A program made the position numbers and the translations under genes. A stretch of 64,000 bases of DNA from positions 29,380 through 93,379 of the forward strand of contig NZ_FWXK01000001.1 of NCBI RefSeq assembly GCF_900176325.1. Direction: 5' to 3'. Position 1 is the first letter of the stretch. Every line of letters begins with the position of its first letter. This DNA is from Aerococcus suis (GTDB taxonomy: Bacteria; Bacillota; Bacilli; Lactobacillales; Aerococcaceae). Below, one piece after another: positions 45,317-55,737 of this stretch. Under the pieces are notes generated by a model. It had not been told where the DNA came from and ran no database searches. It saw only the letters and a list, made by a program, of their open reading frames with translations.

Positions 45317-45775
45317 TTAGTCCTCCAAACATTGGATAATTGCTTGACTTCGAGCCCCATGACTTACTAAAGACACTTGGCGACTTGAAGAAGAAAGTTT
45401 CTTGATGGTTACCCAAAGATAATCATCAGGTAAATCTTCCACGATAAATTGTGGCCATTCAATCACACAAACACCATCACCATCGAAATATTCCCATAAT
45501 CCAATGCCTTCAGCTCCCGTCTCTTCTAAACGATAGGCATCCATATGATATAAAGGAATGCGTCCCTGCTCATATTCACGAATAATCGTATACGTTGGAC
45601 TTTTGACTGCTCGTTTAATGCCTAATCCTTTGCCAAAATATTGGGTGAAGGTCGTTTTTCCTGCTCCTAAATCACCTTGTAGACAGATAACATCCCCCGG
45701 TTGCACTAATTCAGCTAATTGTTGTGCAAATCGTTCTGTTGCCTGCTCATCCATCCATGTCACTTGTCGCTCCAT
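45317..45775 (-). CDS. tsaE: tRNA threonylcarbamoyladenosine biosynthesis protein TsaE
   Basis: 152 residues. Walker A QGDLGAGKTTFTQYFGKGLG, then VKSPTYTIIREYEQGRIPLYHMDAYRLE and VIEWPQFI are TsaE hallmarks. It is the ATPase that resets the TsaBD complex making t6A37 in ANN-reading tRNAs. The ATG has GAGGAG upstream. Upstream of it lies the pta terminator, so it has its own promoter in 45776-45840. Confidence 0.94.
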   Translation of the reverse strand: MERQVTWMDEQATERFAQQLAELVQPGDVICLQGDLGAGKTTFTQYFGKGLGIKRAVKSPTYTIIREYEQGRIPLYHMDAYRLEETGAEGIGLWEYFDGDGVCVIEWPQFIVEDLPDDYLWVTIKKLSSSSRQVSLVSHGARSQAIIQCLED

Positions 45776-45841
45776 TATATGCTCCTCTTATTACTTTTTT
45801 ACTAGTATAATAGCTATTCTCTTCGACGTCTAAGTAAAACA

Positions 45842-45880
45842 TAAAAAGCCTGCTGAACCCATTTGTTCAGTCAGGCTTCG
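45842..45880 (-). terminator. Terminator of pta
   Basis: AGCCTGCTGAAC / GTTCAGTCAGGCT stem with one mismatch, minus-strand T-run at the left (complement of 45843-45847). Confidence 0.8.
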
Positions 45881-45899
45881 AGACATCATTTACCGGAAA

Positions 45900-46877
45900 C
45901 TAGTCTTGTAACGCTTGATTAGCTGTAATAATTGCTAATTTATAAACGTCTTCTTCAACACAACCACGAGATAGGTCAGAAACAGGTTTATTCATTCCTT
46001 GTAAAACAGGACCAATTGCTTCGAAACCACCTAGTCGTTGAGCAATTTTGTAACCAATATTTCCTGATTGAATTTCAGGGAAAACAAAAACTTTCGCTTT
46101 ACCTGCAACATCTGACTCAGGTGCTTTCTTCATAGCGACTTCATGAGCAAATGCTGCGTCAAATTGCATTTCACCATCAATCGCATATTGTGGTGCTAAT
46201 TCTTTCGCAATTTTAGTGGCTTCTGCTACTTTTTCTTGTTCTGGAGAACTTGCAGAACCTTTTGTTGAGAAGCTTAATAACCCAACTGTTGGGTCAATAT
46301 TAAACATTTCAGCTGTTTTAGCAGATTCCACAGCAATTTCCGCCAATTGTTGAGCATTTGGATTAATGTTAATCGCACAATCAGCGAATACATATTTTTC
46401 TGCTTCATTACGAATCATAATGAAAGCACCAGAAGTTAGGGAAACACCTGGTTTCGTTTTAATAATTTGTAATGCTGGACGTACTGTATCTCCAGTTGAG
46501 TGAACGGCACCAGAAACTAAACCATCAACATGGTCTTGATAGACTAACATCGTACCAAAGTAATTTTCGTCTTTTAAAATTTCGCGAGCTTGTTCTTCGG
46601 TAGCTTTACCTTTACGACGTTCAACGAAAGCTTGAACCATATTTTCCATATCATCATAGTTAGCAGGATCAATAATTTCAATATCTCCTAAATCAAAACC
46701 ACGATCTTTTGCTTTTGCTTTTAAAGATTCTGGGTTACCCAATAGTACAGGTTCTACTAATTTTTCAGCTTTTAGGCGAACAACTGCGCCTTGAATACGT
46801 TCGTCATAAGACTCTGGGAAGACAATTCGAAGATTTTTTCTCGCAATCTTTTCAGATAATTCACTAAACAAACTCAT
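45900..46877 (-). CDS. pta: Phosphate acetyltransferase
   Basis: 325 residues of the short Pta/EutD form: RIVFPESYDERIQGA at the start, GAVHSTGDTVRPALQIIKT, MGDxx-like DCAININP, and RLGGFEAIGPVLQGMNKPVSDLSRG near the end. It interconverts acetyl-CoA and acetyl phosphate, the ATP-yielding acetate route with AckA. GGAGG before the ATG. Monocistronic. Confidence 0.95.
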   Translation of the reverse strand: MSLFSELSEKIARKNLRIVFPESYDERIQGAVVRLKAEKLVEPVLLGNPESLKAKAKDRGFDLGDIEIIDPANYDDMENMVQAFVERRKGKATEEQAREILKDENYFGTMLVYQDHVDGLVSGAVHSTGDTVRPALQIIKTKPGVSLTSGAFIMIRNEAEKYVFADCAININPNAQQLAEIAVESAKTAEMFNIDPTVGLLSFSTKGSASSPEQEKVAEATKIAKELAPQYAIDGEMQFDAAFAHEVAMKKAPESDVAGKAKVFVFPEIQSGNIGYKIAQRLGGFEAIGPVLQGMNKPVSDLSRGCVEEDVYKLAIITANQALQD

Positions 46878-46925
46878 AAAATTTTTCCTCCAATATTTGA
46901 TACCCCTATCATACTATAAATTCAC

Positions 46926-48380
46926 CTATTTGTCAGATGATTCCATAGTTAGTTTATCTTTTACTCGTCGATCTTGATGATAAGCGTTTTGCTTAAATTG
47001 TTGATATTGCTGCGTATAAACATCGACTTGTTCTTTTACCGGATAAAATACTCCATCTGCTTGACTAACTGGTATTTCTTGATGGGTTAATAGCCGATAA
47101 CCCCCAATTAAACTCGCATCTCCCATCGTTAATGGTTGAATCGGATAATTTAAAATCGTCGCGACTTTTTGACAAACAGTGGGATGCTGAAATATTTTAC
47201 CGTTTACTAATAATGGTCTACCGCCATTATGAAAAAATTGTTCGTGAATCTTATCTAGTAATAATCGCACCTGATAAAAAATCCCCGCGAAAATAGCTTG
47301 TAATTTATCATGTGATGAGGCATTATGCCAATTCCCAATACATTGTACAGTTAATTCTGAATTCCAAAATGGTGCGCGTTCGCCATATTGATAAGGCAAA
47401 TAAATGAAATGATTCGGAGGGAAATTTGAAGCGACCATCACTGATAACATATCTTCAAAACTCATTGTCTGATTCACATCTGGATTTTGATACGTATTCG
47501 CTAATATATTTCCCATATTGTTCAAAGCCCCTCCAATCAGATAAGGACCGTTATCAGCAACTAAATAACAAAATAAATCATTAGCAGATGAAAGATGTGG
47601 TTTCTCGCTAAGATAACGAATAGCGCCACTAGTTCCAAACGATAATAATAACTGTTTCGTCGTCAAAGCTTCATAGGCATAATTAGCTAACGCCCCATCC
47701 GTACTTCCTGGATAAATCAGCACTTGTCGGTTATGACTTCCTATTTCAACCATTTGCAATGGCATTAAACTGGACACAATTTTAGGTAATTGATTAGGAG
47801 TCATTCCTAGTAATGATAAAATCGTCTTGTCCCAATTTTTAGTCTGTAAATTCATCATTCCTGACGTGCTTGCAGTCGGGATATCGATGACAAATTCACC
47901 CGTTAATTGCCAAATTAAATACGTTTTGATTCCCATCATTCGTAAATTAGGATTTCCAAATTGCTTTGGCTCTTTTTGCTTATAATAATAAGCTTTGATA
48001 AACGGACTCATCGCATGAATAGGTGTTCCCGTTTGATGATAAATTTTATCCGCAAGAGCTGATTGCTGAAATTGTACCCCTAGTTTACTTGCCCGTTGGT
48101 CTGACCAAATTAGACTCGGTTGAATCACCTCTCCCGTTGCTGTGGTCAATATAAAACTATGCATTTGTGAAGAAAACAGAATCTTTGTAATAGACCACTT
48201 CTTATTAGCTTCATAAAACATACCCTTAACATCAGCTAAAATTTGCACGGGATTTTGTTCTTGGCTACCAGGATTAGGTTGATAAGTCACATTTTTTCGT
48301 TCAATCGTATCGACACAGTGACATTCATGAAAAACGGCTAATTTTAAATGACTTGTTCCAATATCAATAACTGCTAACAT
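46926..48380 (-). CDS. FGGY-family carbohydrate kinase (gluconokinase-like)
   Basis: 484 residues. The actin-like fold has VIDIGTSHLKLAVF (phosphate 1), SLIWSDQRA, TSGMMNLQTKNWD, and GALNNMGN and LPYQYGERAPFWN in the second domain. The closest pattern is the GntK/xylulokinase group, but no sugar transporter or dehydrogenase lies nearby, so the substrate is open. It stands alone between pheT and pta with its own GAGGAG ribosome site. Confidence 0.82.
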   Translation of the reverse strand: MLAVIDIGTSHLKLAVFHECHCVDTIERKNVTYQPNPGSQEQNPVQILADVKGMFYEANKKWSITKILFSSQMHSFILTTATGEVIQPSLIWSDQRASKLGVQFQQSALADKIYHQTGTPIHAMSPFIKAYYYKQKEPKQFGNPNLRMMGIKTYLIWQLTGEFVIDIPTASTSGMMNLQTKNWDKTILSLLGMTPNQLPKIVSSLMPLQMVEIGSHNRQVLIYPGSTDGALANYAYEALTTKQLLLSFGTSGAIRYLSEKPHLSSANDLFCYLVADNGPYLIGGALNNMGNILANTYQNPDVNQTMSFEDMLSVMVASNFPPNHFIYLPYQYGERAPFWNSELTVQCIGNWHNASSHDKLQAIFAGIFYQVRLLLDKIHEQFFHNGGRPLLVNGKIFQHPTVCQKVATILNYPIQPLTMGDASLIGGYRLLTHQEIPVSQADGVFYPVKEQVDVYTQQYQQFKQNAYHQDRRVKDKLTMESSDK

Positions 48381-48403
48381 ATCGTCTCCTCATCCTATTT
48401 TCG

Positions 48404-48440
48404 ATAAAAAAGACTGAAACATAATATCTCAGTCTTTTAA
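48404..48440. terminator. Terminator of pheST
   Basis: AAAAGACTGA (48407-48416) / TCAGTCTTTT (48429-48438) with T-run on the minus exit. Confidence 0.8.
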
Positions 48441-48447
48441 TTAAGTA

Positions 48448-50877
48448 CTAGCGAATTTCCGCGTTCAATTCTGTTTGTAGAGCAGTTGTAATTTTATCAA
48501 CGTCTGAAGAGATTTCTTCATCAGTTAATGTAGTTTCAGGATTTAAGTACGCTAGTGAATATGCCATTGATTTTTTACCTGATTCAATATTTTCACCACG
48601 ATAAATATCAAACAGTTCAATAGCAACTAGTGGCCCATCACTTGCTGAGCGAATCACTTGAGTAATGGTTTCATGAGTCACTTCATCGGATACAAGTAAG
48701 GCAATATCACGACTTGAACCAGGATGTTTTGGTAATGGCATTTGAACCACTTGTTTTTCTGGTAAATTAAAGATGGCTTCTAATGACATTTCAAATACAA
48801 AGGTATTTTTTAAGTCATAGTTTTTAGCCGTATCGGGATGCAATTTACCCATGTACCCTAATTCAATAGTTTCGTCGTTAGTCGTTGCCAATACTTTAGC
48901 GGTTTGCCCTGGATGCATGTCGGCATAATCACTGACAGCCTCGTAAGTAATTTCAGCTTCACGATTAGCTTTCGTTAAAATAGTTTCAACGACACCTTTC
49001 ATATCGAAGAAAGAAATGGCTTCCTTAGCGGTATTCCAAGTTTTTTCTGATTTCATTCCTGTCCAAACAGCAGCTAAATGTGTATTAGCACTTGGAAGCT
49101 CGTTATCATCTTCCCAACTAAACACTTGACCAATTTCATAAACTTGAACGTTTTTAGTTTGACGTGCTGTATTGTATTGAACAACATCTAAAAGCGCCGT
49201 AGTTAAATTAGTCCGTAATAACCGACGATCGTCACTCATTGGAAAATCTAATGCAACTGGATGACTTTCATGAATCTGCATGATAGGTTGTTTTTTCTCA
49301 CTGGTTAAACTGTAGGCAATGGCTTGATCAAAGCCTAATGTTCGCATCAACTGATTGGTTTGACGTTTATAAGCTTGCCATGGAGTCAATCCAGCATTTA
49401 CTGATTTAGATTCTGGTAAAGTGGCTGGTAATTTATCATAACCATAAATACGTGCCACTTCTTCCACTAAGTCAGCTGGAATAGAAATATCCCAACGCCG
49501 ATTTGGAATCGTCACCGTGAAGTGTTCAGCGGAACCAGTTAGTGAGAAACCTAATTGATTAAATATTTGTGTTAATGTGTCATAATCTAAATCGGTTCCT
49601 AAGCGATGATTAATAAAGCTTAAAGAAGACGTCACCGTTTGTGGTGTAAAGTCTAATGCTTCAACACTTTCTCTACCTAAAACAACTTCCCCATCAGCTA
49701 GTTTATGCATCAATTCAGCTGCTCGTGCACCAGTTTCTGCAATTGTATCAATATTAATACCACGTTCATTACGCAAACTAGATTCGGATCTTAGACCGAA
49801 TTTACGCGCTGTTTTACGAATATTTACTGGATTAAAGGTTGCGGCTTCAATCAATACATTAGTTGTATTATCAGTAATTTCTGTATCTAATCCGCCCATA
49901 ACACCGGCTAAAGCAATTGGTCGTTCACCATCTGTAATGACAATATCTTCTTCAGACAACTCTCTTGTTTCTTCATCTAGGGTAACTAGTTCTTCGCCAT
50001 TATTTGCCATTCGTGTCTCAATCGTATGACTTGGTAATTTGTCGTAATCAAAAGCATGTAAAGGTTGTCCATACTCCATAAGGACATAATTTGTAATATC
50101 GACAATGTTATTCATTGGCCGAATACCAGCTTTCATCAAACGAACTTGTAACCACAATGGACTTGGTTTAACCGTCACATTTTTTACTAAGTAAGCATAA
50201 TAAGCTGGAACCTTATCAGTATCGGTTACTGAAAGTTTTAAGTCATCACCAAGACTAGCTTGTTCATAATCAGATGTATCAATATGGGAAACTGTCACAT
50301 CTTTATTATAGACAGCGCCAACTTCATAAGCCGTTCCCATCATTGATAATGCATCCGCGCGGTTAGGCGTAATATCCAACTCAACAATATCATCATCTAA
50401 ATTAAGATAATCAATTACACTATCGCCTGGTTGAGCATCAGCTGGTAAAACATAAATACCATCAGCATATGCTTTTGAAATGACTGCTTCAGAAAAACCT
50501 AACTCTTCTAAGGAGCACACCATCCCATTAGATTTCACACCGCGTAATTTACTTTTTTTAATTTTGACATTGTCTTTAATTCGTGACCCTGGCATAGCAA
50601 CAATCACTTTTTGATTTGGGGCAATATTGGGAGCGCCACAAACAATTTGATAAGGTTCTTCTTCACCAACATCAATTTGGCAAATATTTAATTTATCTGC
50701 ATCCGGGTGTTTCTCCATTGATAGCACATGACCGACAACTATTTTTTTAAGCCCTGCCCCAATATTTTCAACACCATCTACTTCGATACCAGTTCGTGAT
50801 AACCGCTCAGCAAATTCAGAAGCTGGAATATCAGCAACCGGAACATATTCATTTAACCATGTTTTTGAAATTTTCAT
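48448..50877 (-). CDS. pheT: Phenylalanyl-tRNA synthetase beta subunit
   Basis: 809 residues, full length. The N-terminal tRNA-binding (EMAP-like) domain (VGHVLSMEKHPDADKLNICQ, VCGAPNI) is followed by B3/B4 and B5 domains (LDITPNRADALSMMG). The catalytic-like core and the C-terminal anticodon-binding ferredoxin fold (PLPKHPGSSRDIALLVSDEV) follow. It pairs with PheS to charge tRNA-Phe. It starts 7 bp after pheS. AAAGGA ribosome site. Confidence 0.96.
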   Translation of the reverse strand: MKISKTWLNEYVPVADIPASEFAERLSRTGIEVDGVENIGAGLKKIVVGHVLSMEKHPDADKLNICQIDVGEEEPYQIVCGAPNIAPNQKVIVAMPGSRIKDNVKIKKSKLRGVKSNGMVCSLEELGFSEAVISKAYADGIYVLPADAQPGDSVIDYLNLDDDIVELDITPNRADALSMMGTAYEVGAVYNKDVTVSHIDTSDYEQASLGDDLKLSVTDTDKVPAYYAYLVKNVTVKPSPLWLQVRLMKAGIRPMNNIVDITNYVLMEYGQPLHAFDYDKLPSHTIETRMANNGEELVTLDEETRELSEEDIVITDGERPIALAGVMGGLDTEITDNTTNVLIEAATFNPVNIRKTARKFGLRSESSLRNERGINIDTIAETGARAAELMHKLADGEVVLGRESVEALDFTPQTVTSSLSFINHRLGTDLDYDTLTQIFNQLGFSLTGSAEHFTVTIPNRRWDISIPADLVEEVARIYGYDKLPATLPESKSVNAGLTPWQAYKRQTNQLMRTLGFDQAIAYSLTSEKKQPIMQIHESHPVALDFPMSDDRRLLRTNLTTALLDVVQYNTARQTKNVQVYEIGQVFSWEDDNELPSANTHLAAVWTGMKSEKTWNTAKEAISFFDMKGVVETILTKANREAEITYEAVSDYADMHPGQTAKVLATTNDETIELGYMGKLHPDTAKNYDLKNTFVFEMSLEAIFNLPEKQVVQMPLPKHPGSSRDIALLVSDEVTHETITQVIRSASDGPLVAIELFDIYRGENIESGKKSMAYSLAYLNPETTLTDEEISSDVDKITTALQTELNAEIR

Positions 50878-50884
50878 TTTTGCG

Positions 50885-51931
50885 TTATCCTTTCTCTGTA
50901 AATTGTGTTAAGAAGCGAGCATCATTTTGATAGAAGTGACGAATATCATCAATTCCATATTTCAACATTGCCACTCGATCTGGACCTAATCCAAAGGCAA
51001 ACCCACTATACTCTTCGCTATCAATACCTGCCATTTCTAAAACATTCGGATGTACCATTCCGCCACCAAGGATTTCAATCCAACCTGTTCCTTTACAAAT
51101 ATTGCAGCCTTCACCACCACATTTGAAACAACTAATATCAATTTCCACAGATGGTTCAGTAAATGGGAAGTAACTAGGACGTAAACGAATTTCTCGTTCT
51201 TCTCCAAACATATGTTTCGCAAATAATTCTAAAGTCCCTTTTAAATCAGATAAGCGAATATTTTTATCAACAACTAGTCCTTCGATTTGATGGAATTGGT
51301 GAGAGTGCGTGGCATCGTCATCATCACGGCGATACACTTTACCAGGACTGATCATTTTTAATGGACCACGGCTAAAATCATGTTGGTCCATTGCTCGAGC
51401 TTGAACAGGACTTGTATGTGTACGTAGTAAGACATCTGGATTAATATAAAAGGTATCTTGCATATCCCGAGCAGGATGCGCTTTAGGTAAATTCATTCTT
51501 TCAAAGTTATAAAAGTCTGATTCAATTTCAGGTCCTTCTACAATTTCATATCCCATAGCGATAAACAAGTCTTCAATTTCTTCCATCACTTGACTTAGTA
51601 TATGTTGTGTTCCGATATGACGAGGATTAGCAGGTAGTGTCACATCAACCGCTTCTGCTGCTAATTTCTTACGCGTTGCTTCAGCTTGTAACGTAGTTTC
51701 TTTTTCTTTTAAAGCTTTAGCTAACTCACCTTTTAGATTATTAGCATAAGCTCCTACTTTAGGTCGTTCACTAGGATCTACATTTTTTAATTCTCGCAAT
51801 GCTTCAGTAATCGGACCTTTTTTCCCTAAATAATTAGTCCGCATAGCCTTTACATCAGCTAGAGTATTTACTTGAGTAAGTTCCTCTTCAATTGTTTGCT
51901 TAATGGCTTCTAAATTTGCAATGATGTCCAT
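50885..51931 (-). CDS. pheS: Phenylalanyl-tRNA synthetase alpha subunit
   Basis: 348 residues. An N-terminal coiled coil ([20 protein letters not shown]) is followed by a class-II core with motif 2 ([26 protein letters not shown]), here broken to its key FHQIEG, and motif 3 ([17 protein letters not shown]). Two ATG codons stand in tandem. The second has the better spacing to AGGAG. Transcription is under a Phe T-box upstream. Confidence 0.95.
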   Translation of the reverse strand: MDIIANLEAIKQTIEEELTQVNTLADVKAMRTNYLGKKGPITEALRELKNVDPSERPKVGAYANNLKGELAKALKEKETTLQAEATRKKLAAEAVDVTLPANPRHIGTQHILSQVMEEIEDLFIAMGYEIVEGPEIESDFYNFERMNLPKAHPARDMQDTFYINPDVLLRTHTSPVQARAMDQHDFSRGPLKMISPGKVYRRDDDDATHSHQFHQIEGLVVDKNIRLSDLKGTLELFAKHMFGEEREIRLRPSYFPFTEPSVEIDISCFKCGGEGCNICKGTGWIEILGGGMVHPNVLEMAGIDSEEYSGFAFGLGPDRVAMLKYGIDDIRHFYQNDARFLTQFTEKG

Positions 51932-52002
51932 CATAAGCTCCTTTACTTTTCTAACGATTTTTTATTATCTTTCTTCTAATCAATAACACATCTTTTTAGG
52001 CA

Positions 52003-52256
52003 ATAAAAAAACATGTCATCCAAAAAGGGACGACATGCCGTGTTACCACCCTAGTTCTAACTCTTTCTCAAGAATTAGCACTCTGTACGTGATAACGGTA
52101 CGACCGGATCATCTTTCGCCGAATGGCTCCCGACGTCAACTAAAGAAGTGAAAAATAGTTTAGCTGTTGAATAAAACTTTCAGTCACTGGTTCTACTCCC
52201 TGAGTCAACAACATTCTAACTATCCGTTTCTCATTGCGTTATTGCTATCTTATTGT
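52003..52256 (-). promoter_or_regulatory. T-box leader of pheST
   Basis: On the minus strand the leader contains AGGGTGGTAACACGGC (T-box bulge, around 52039-52054), preceded by the antiterminator-side helices and a long Stem I. A terminator follows: ACATGTCATCC (plus 52011-52021) pairs with GGACGACATG (52028-52037), with a T-run. TTC within TATTCAACAGC of Stem I is a plausible Phe specifier. Uncharged tRNA-Phe should allow read-through. Confidence 0.9.
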
Positions 52257-52294
52257 AGCGACAATTTATGCCAAGGTCAATACTAACCTTGCGA

Positions 52295-52627
52295 TTATTC
52301 TTCTGGTTCCATCCATTTACTCGCCCAGTCATGTAACTCACTAAATACTGGCGCAAGCTCTTCACCCTTATCTGTCAATCGATAAATAGCCACTTCATGT
52401 TGGCCATCTTGTACGATTTCACGGATTACAATATTTTCTGCTGCGAGTTCATTTAACCGTTCAATTAATAATCGATCTGAAATGCCTTCAACATTATCGG
52501 TTAGTTCACAAAAACGCATCGGAGATTTCATCAAAACATCAATAATTAAACCATTCCATTTTTTCCCTAGTAATTTAAACGCTTTGTTAAAACGGGGACA
52601 AATATTCAAACTAACTCTTTCACTCAT
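52295..52627 (-). CDS. HxlR-family transcriptional regulator
   Basis: 110 residues. ICPRFNKAFKLLGKKWNGLI carries the conserved N-terminal Cys, and IEGISDRLLIERLNEL (here VEGISDRLLIERL) is the recognition helix, followed by a wing (EVAIYRLTDKGEELAPVF). HxlR regulators sense aldehydes, quinones or thiol stress, some through the Cys. Overlaps the end of the HD-domain gene by 8 bp, so the two are coupled. Target unknown. Confidence 0.88.
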   Translation of the reverse strand: MSERVSLNICPRFNKAFKLLGKKWNGLIIDVLMKSPMRFCELTDNVEGISDRLLIERLNELAAENIVIREIVQDGQHEVAIYRLTDKGEELAPVFSELHDWASKWMEPEE

Positions 52628-53219
52628 TATTATCCAACTCCTGCAATGAATTTTCGATTTCTAAACGTAATTTTTCAGAAGATTTCTTGGTCCCTGCTAA
52701 TTTTAAAGCTGGGAGCACTAAACGTTTTAAGAAGATTTTGAAAGCTGCCATCATTTTTGCATAAGATGGTTGAATAAAATCATACATGGCCACATATTTG
52801 TCAACAAACGTTACAATATAAGATTCCTTATATTTAGGTAACGCTGTCGTCGCTAGCCACATATGCTTAAGTATAATATCTTCCTCAACTGGTGTGAGAT
52901 CAGTAACTAATCGGGCATTGATTAAGGCGATTTTCGGATGATTGCGCAAATGGCCACCATTCGAAAAGGAAACATCTCCCGGGTAATAGTAGAATAAGTC
53001 GTGCAGCAATCCTGCTCGAGCGCATGCGCGAGCATTCCAACCTAATTTCCTAGCCAATCGATAACTGTAATAAGACACTAGATAAGAGTGGGTTAAACGA
53101 TTACCATTCACATGTTGCTTAAATATCGCTAACGATTCGACAAATGGATGATCTTGAATATCAGAAATTTCATTTAAATAAGCCGTGTCTTTTTCCCAAG
53201 TTCTTGATTGTTCTTTCAT
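52620..53219 (-). CDS. HD-domain protein (possible phosphohydrolase)
   Basis: 199 residues. The HD metal motif is seen as HSYLVSYYSYRLARKLG, then AGLLHDLFYYYPGD (His-Asp) and a later HMWLATTALP. The fold is that of small HD hydrolases acting on nucleotides or phosphates. Substrate not evident. First gene of a two-gene unit with hxlR. AGGTGAT ribosome site before the ATG. Confidence 0.82.
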   Translation of the reverse strand: MKEQSRTWEKDTAYLNEISDIQDHPFVESLAIFKQHVNGNRLTHSYLVSYYSYRLARKLGWNARACARAGLLHDLFYYYPGDVSFSNGGHLRNHPKIALINARLVTDLTPVEEDIILKHMWLATTALPKYKESYIVTFVDKYVAMYDFIQPSYAKMMAAFKIFLKRLVLPALKLAGTKKSSEKLRLEIENSLQELDNNE

Positions 53220-53264
53220 ATCATCACCTGACTCTAATACCTTACTGAAAATGAGAACATTTGT

Positions 53265-54020
53265 CTAGCTTAAACCTAGTTGATACATCGTAATGGCAGC
53301 AGCAATCGCTACGTTAAATGATTCCGCATCGCCTGACATCGGAATATAACAGGTTTTATCAGCCATATTCAATAATGAAGAATGAATACCATTGCCTTCA
53401 TTACCAAACATTACGCCCCATTTTGATTGTTTAAAGGTCAACTCTGGCAACGGAACCGCCTGACTATCTAGAGCAGTGGCTGCAATTTGATAACCAGATT
53501 GCTGTAATTCAGGAATCAATTGCGTTAAGTCAGCTGAAATAATTTGGAGTCTAAAATGACTGCCTTGCATAGAACGTAAAACCTTATCGTTATATAAATC
53601 AACCGTCCCTTTTCCTAGAATAACGTAACGATATCCCAGAGCATCCGCTGTACGAATAATCGTGCCTAAGTTACCGGGATCTTGTATCGCATCTAATAGA
53701 ATTAAAGGTTCTTCTAATGATTGCCAATTAGGAAGAGGTGCTTCATTTAAAGGAAGCGTTGCAAAGACACCTTGTGAATGTCCTGTGTCACTTAAATAAT
53801 GCGCAATTTCCTCACTAATCTCTTCATAGTCATAACTAGCATAACTATCATCCCACGCATTTGGTGTACTATAAATCATTTGGATAGGCATCGATAGTTG
53901 AATAGCCATTGCCACTAAATGAGGGCCTTCAATGAGATAGGCGCCAAATCTTTGGCGCCCTTTTTTGGTTTGTATTTTCTTCAACAGCTTTATCTGCTGA
54001 TTTTGTTTAGACGTTAACAT
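53265..54020 (-). CDS. TrmH/SpoU family RNA methyltransferase
   Basis: 251 residues. An N-terminal substrate-binding part (KQNQQIKLLKKIQTKKGRQ) is followed by a SPOUT knot: LLDAIQDPGNLGTIIRTADALG (motif 1), VMFGNEGNGI (motif 2) and YIPMSGDAESFNVAIAAAI (motif 3). It 2'-O-methylates rRNA or tRNA with AdoMet. The exact site is unknown (YsgA/RlmB-like). Its ATG overlaps the pepV stop by one base. There is no independent ribosome site, so translation is likely coupled. Confidence 0.9.
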   Translation of the reverse strand: MLTSKQNQQIKLLKKIQTKKGRQRFGAYLIEGPHLVAMAIQLSMPIQMIYSTPNAWDDSYASYDYEEISEEIAHYLSDTGHSQGVFATLPLNEAPLPNWQSLEEPLILLDAIQDPGNLGTIIRTADALGYRYVILGKGTVDLYNDKVLRSMQGSHFRLQIISADLTQLIPELQQSGYQIAATALDSQAVPLPELTFKQSKWGVMFGNEGNGIHSSLLNMADKTCYIPMSGDAESFNVAIAAAITMYQLGLS

Positions 54021-55426
54021 TACACTTCAGACCCTGGTTTAATTAACTCATAAATAGCTTCACAATAAATCGCTGTTGCTGCCATTAAATCATCCACATC
54101 GATAAATTCATTGGCTTGATGCATCGTATCTTCACTGTGTGGGAACAAGGCACCATAAGCGACACCTCGATCTAACAATCGTCCATATGTTCCGCCACCG
54201 ATAGATTTTTCATGAGCTTCTTCTCCAGTTTGACGTGAATAGACATCTAGTAACACTTTAACTAGTGGATCATCGCCAGATACATAGTGTGGCACTTTAT
54301 TACCTTTTTGAGCAGCTTCAATGCGGAAACCATATGTTTCAGACAATTCTTTAAAGGCGACATCTAACTCACTATATGGTTTTCCTTTAGGAATACGTAA
54401 ATTCAAGGCAATAGACATTTCGCGGTTTTCAGTTGCTACTACCCCTGGATTAACCGTCAAGACACCCATCACATCATCCGTATAAGCAATATTTAAGGCT
54501 TGTCCATAAAAGTCTTCGTGTAATACGCCACCAAGTAAACGAATGAATGAATCATTGTTAAACGCATCATCAAGTAACATTAAGAATTTAGCTAAATAAG
54601 TTGCTGCATTATATCCTTTGGCAGGATCCATTGCATGAGACGCTTTTCCAATTAACGTTAATACGTATGAATTTTCGCCTTGTTGACGAACAGACAACTC
54701 AATGTTTTCTTGGGCGTTAAAGCTATCAGCTAACTCTTTTAATTGGTCACCTTCATAACGAATAACAGCTGTTGCTTCACCAGGAACCATATTTTCACGT
54801 TGTCCTGCTTGGAATGAAACTAATTGATCCGTCGTTTCATCAAATACGAGTTTTGTTGAGTACATTCCTTTTTCACCATTAATAATAGGGAAATCAGCAT
54901 CTGGTGAGAAACCAAAGTCAGGTTTGGGTTCGCTAGCAAAGTAACGCGTCATACATTCCCAATTACTTTCTTCATCCGTACCCACAATAAAACGTACGGC
55001 TTTTTCAACAGGTAAATCTAATTCTTTAATAATTTTCAATGCATAGTATGCTGCCATGGTAGGGCCTTTATCATCGCTAGCTCCACGAGCGTATAATTTA
55101 CCATCGATAATTTCAGGTTTAAATGGGTTCGTTTTCCAAAAATTATCAACTGGCACGACATCAACATGTCCTAAGATTCCCAATGTTTGGTCACCTTCAC
55201 CATAGGCAACGTGCCCAGCCATATTATCAACCATTTTAGTTTCAAAACCATCACGTTCAGCTAATTTTAGGAAAAATTCTAACGCTTCTTTTGGTCCAGG
55301 ACCAACAGGGGCATCAGCTGTGGCTTTATTATCTTCACGAACTGATTCAATTTTTAATAAATCAAATAAATCAGCTAGTAAGTCTTGTTTTCGTTTCGCT
55401 ACTTCTTCTTTCCATGCAATCGTCAT
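54020..55426 (-). CDS. pepV: Dipeptidase PepV (M20 family)
   Basis: 468 residues. Zinc-binding motifs [37 protein letters not shown] and the C-terminal [18 protein letters not shown] are complete. It cleaves a wide range of dipeptides in the cytosol, releasing amino acids from peptide uptake, a typical lactic acid bacterial trait. AGGAGG before the ATG. The gene downstream overlaps its stop. Confidence 0.94.
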   Translation of the reverse strand: MTIAWKEEVAKRKQDLLADLFDLLKIESVREDNKATADAPVGPGPKEALEFFLKLAERDGFETKMVDNMAGHVAYGEGDQTLGILGHVDVVPVDNFWKTNPFKPEIIDGKLYARGASDDKGPTMAAYYALKIIKELDLPVEKAVRFIVGTDEESNWECMTRYFASEPKPDFGFSPDADFPIINGEKGMYSTKLVFDETTDQLVSFQAGQRENMVPGEATAVIRYEGDQLKELADSFNAQENIELSVRQQGENSYVLTLIGKASHAMDPAKGYNAATYLAKFLMLLDDAFNNDSFIRLLGGVLHEDFYGQALNIAYTDDVMGVLTVNPGVVATENREMSIALNLRIPKGKPYSELDVAFKELSETYGFRIEAAQKGNKVPHYVSGDDPLVKVLLDVYSRQTGEEAHEKSIGGGTYGRLLDRGVAYGALFPHSEDTMHQANEFIDVDDLMAATAIYCEAIYELIKPGSEV

Positions 55427-55579
55427 AACGCATCCTCCTTATGTTTTCTCCTATTTTATCACAGATTATAAATCATTGTTATTTATCTCTCTCATTTCTT
55501 TTTAATCATAAGAAGTCTGCTCAAGCAATATTACAAATTATATGAGAAACTACTATCCTTAAATGAGTCAAAAAGTTCA

Positions 55580-55608
55580 TTGACCAACTGCCGACAAGCG
55601 AGTAAAAT
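55580..55608 (+). promoter_or_regulatory. Promoter of the fluoride-riboswitch transcript
   Basis: TTGACC (55580-55585), 17-bp spacer, TAAAAT (55603-55608). The transcript would start about 15-20 bp before the aptamer. Confidence 0.75.
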
Positions 55609-55623
55609 TATTAATAAATAATA

Positions 55624-55690
55624 TATTGGGAATGAATTCTCCCGTAGAAATAACAATTTCTAAAACCGCTTTTAGCTGATGACTTCTCCC
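55624..55690 (+). promoter_or_regulatory. Fluoride riboswitch (crcB motif)
   Basis: The crcB consensus is matched in order: GGGAATGAATTCTCCC (55628-55643; the GG..ATG..TC.CC P1 hairpin-loop), then AACCGC (55664-55669), then GCTGATGACTTCT (55675-55687). The 3' part is shared with a terminator stem, so fluoride binding should prevent termination and switch on the antiporter gene. Read by eye from the consensus; no covariance search was done. Confidence 0.8.
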
Positions 55691-55720
55691 CTACTTTAGG
55701 GGGAAGTGTCAGCTTTTTTG
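55674..55720 (+). terminator. Riboswitch-controlled terminator before the antiporter gene
   Basis: AGCTGATGACTTCTCCCCTA (55674-55693) pairs with TAGGGGGAAGTGTCAGCT (55697-55714) with a few mismatches, then a T-run. The stem uses the aptamer's GCTGATGAC, a transcriptional switch. Confidence 0.8.
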
Positions 55721-55737
55721 TGTGAAGGAGGAAAATA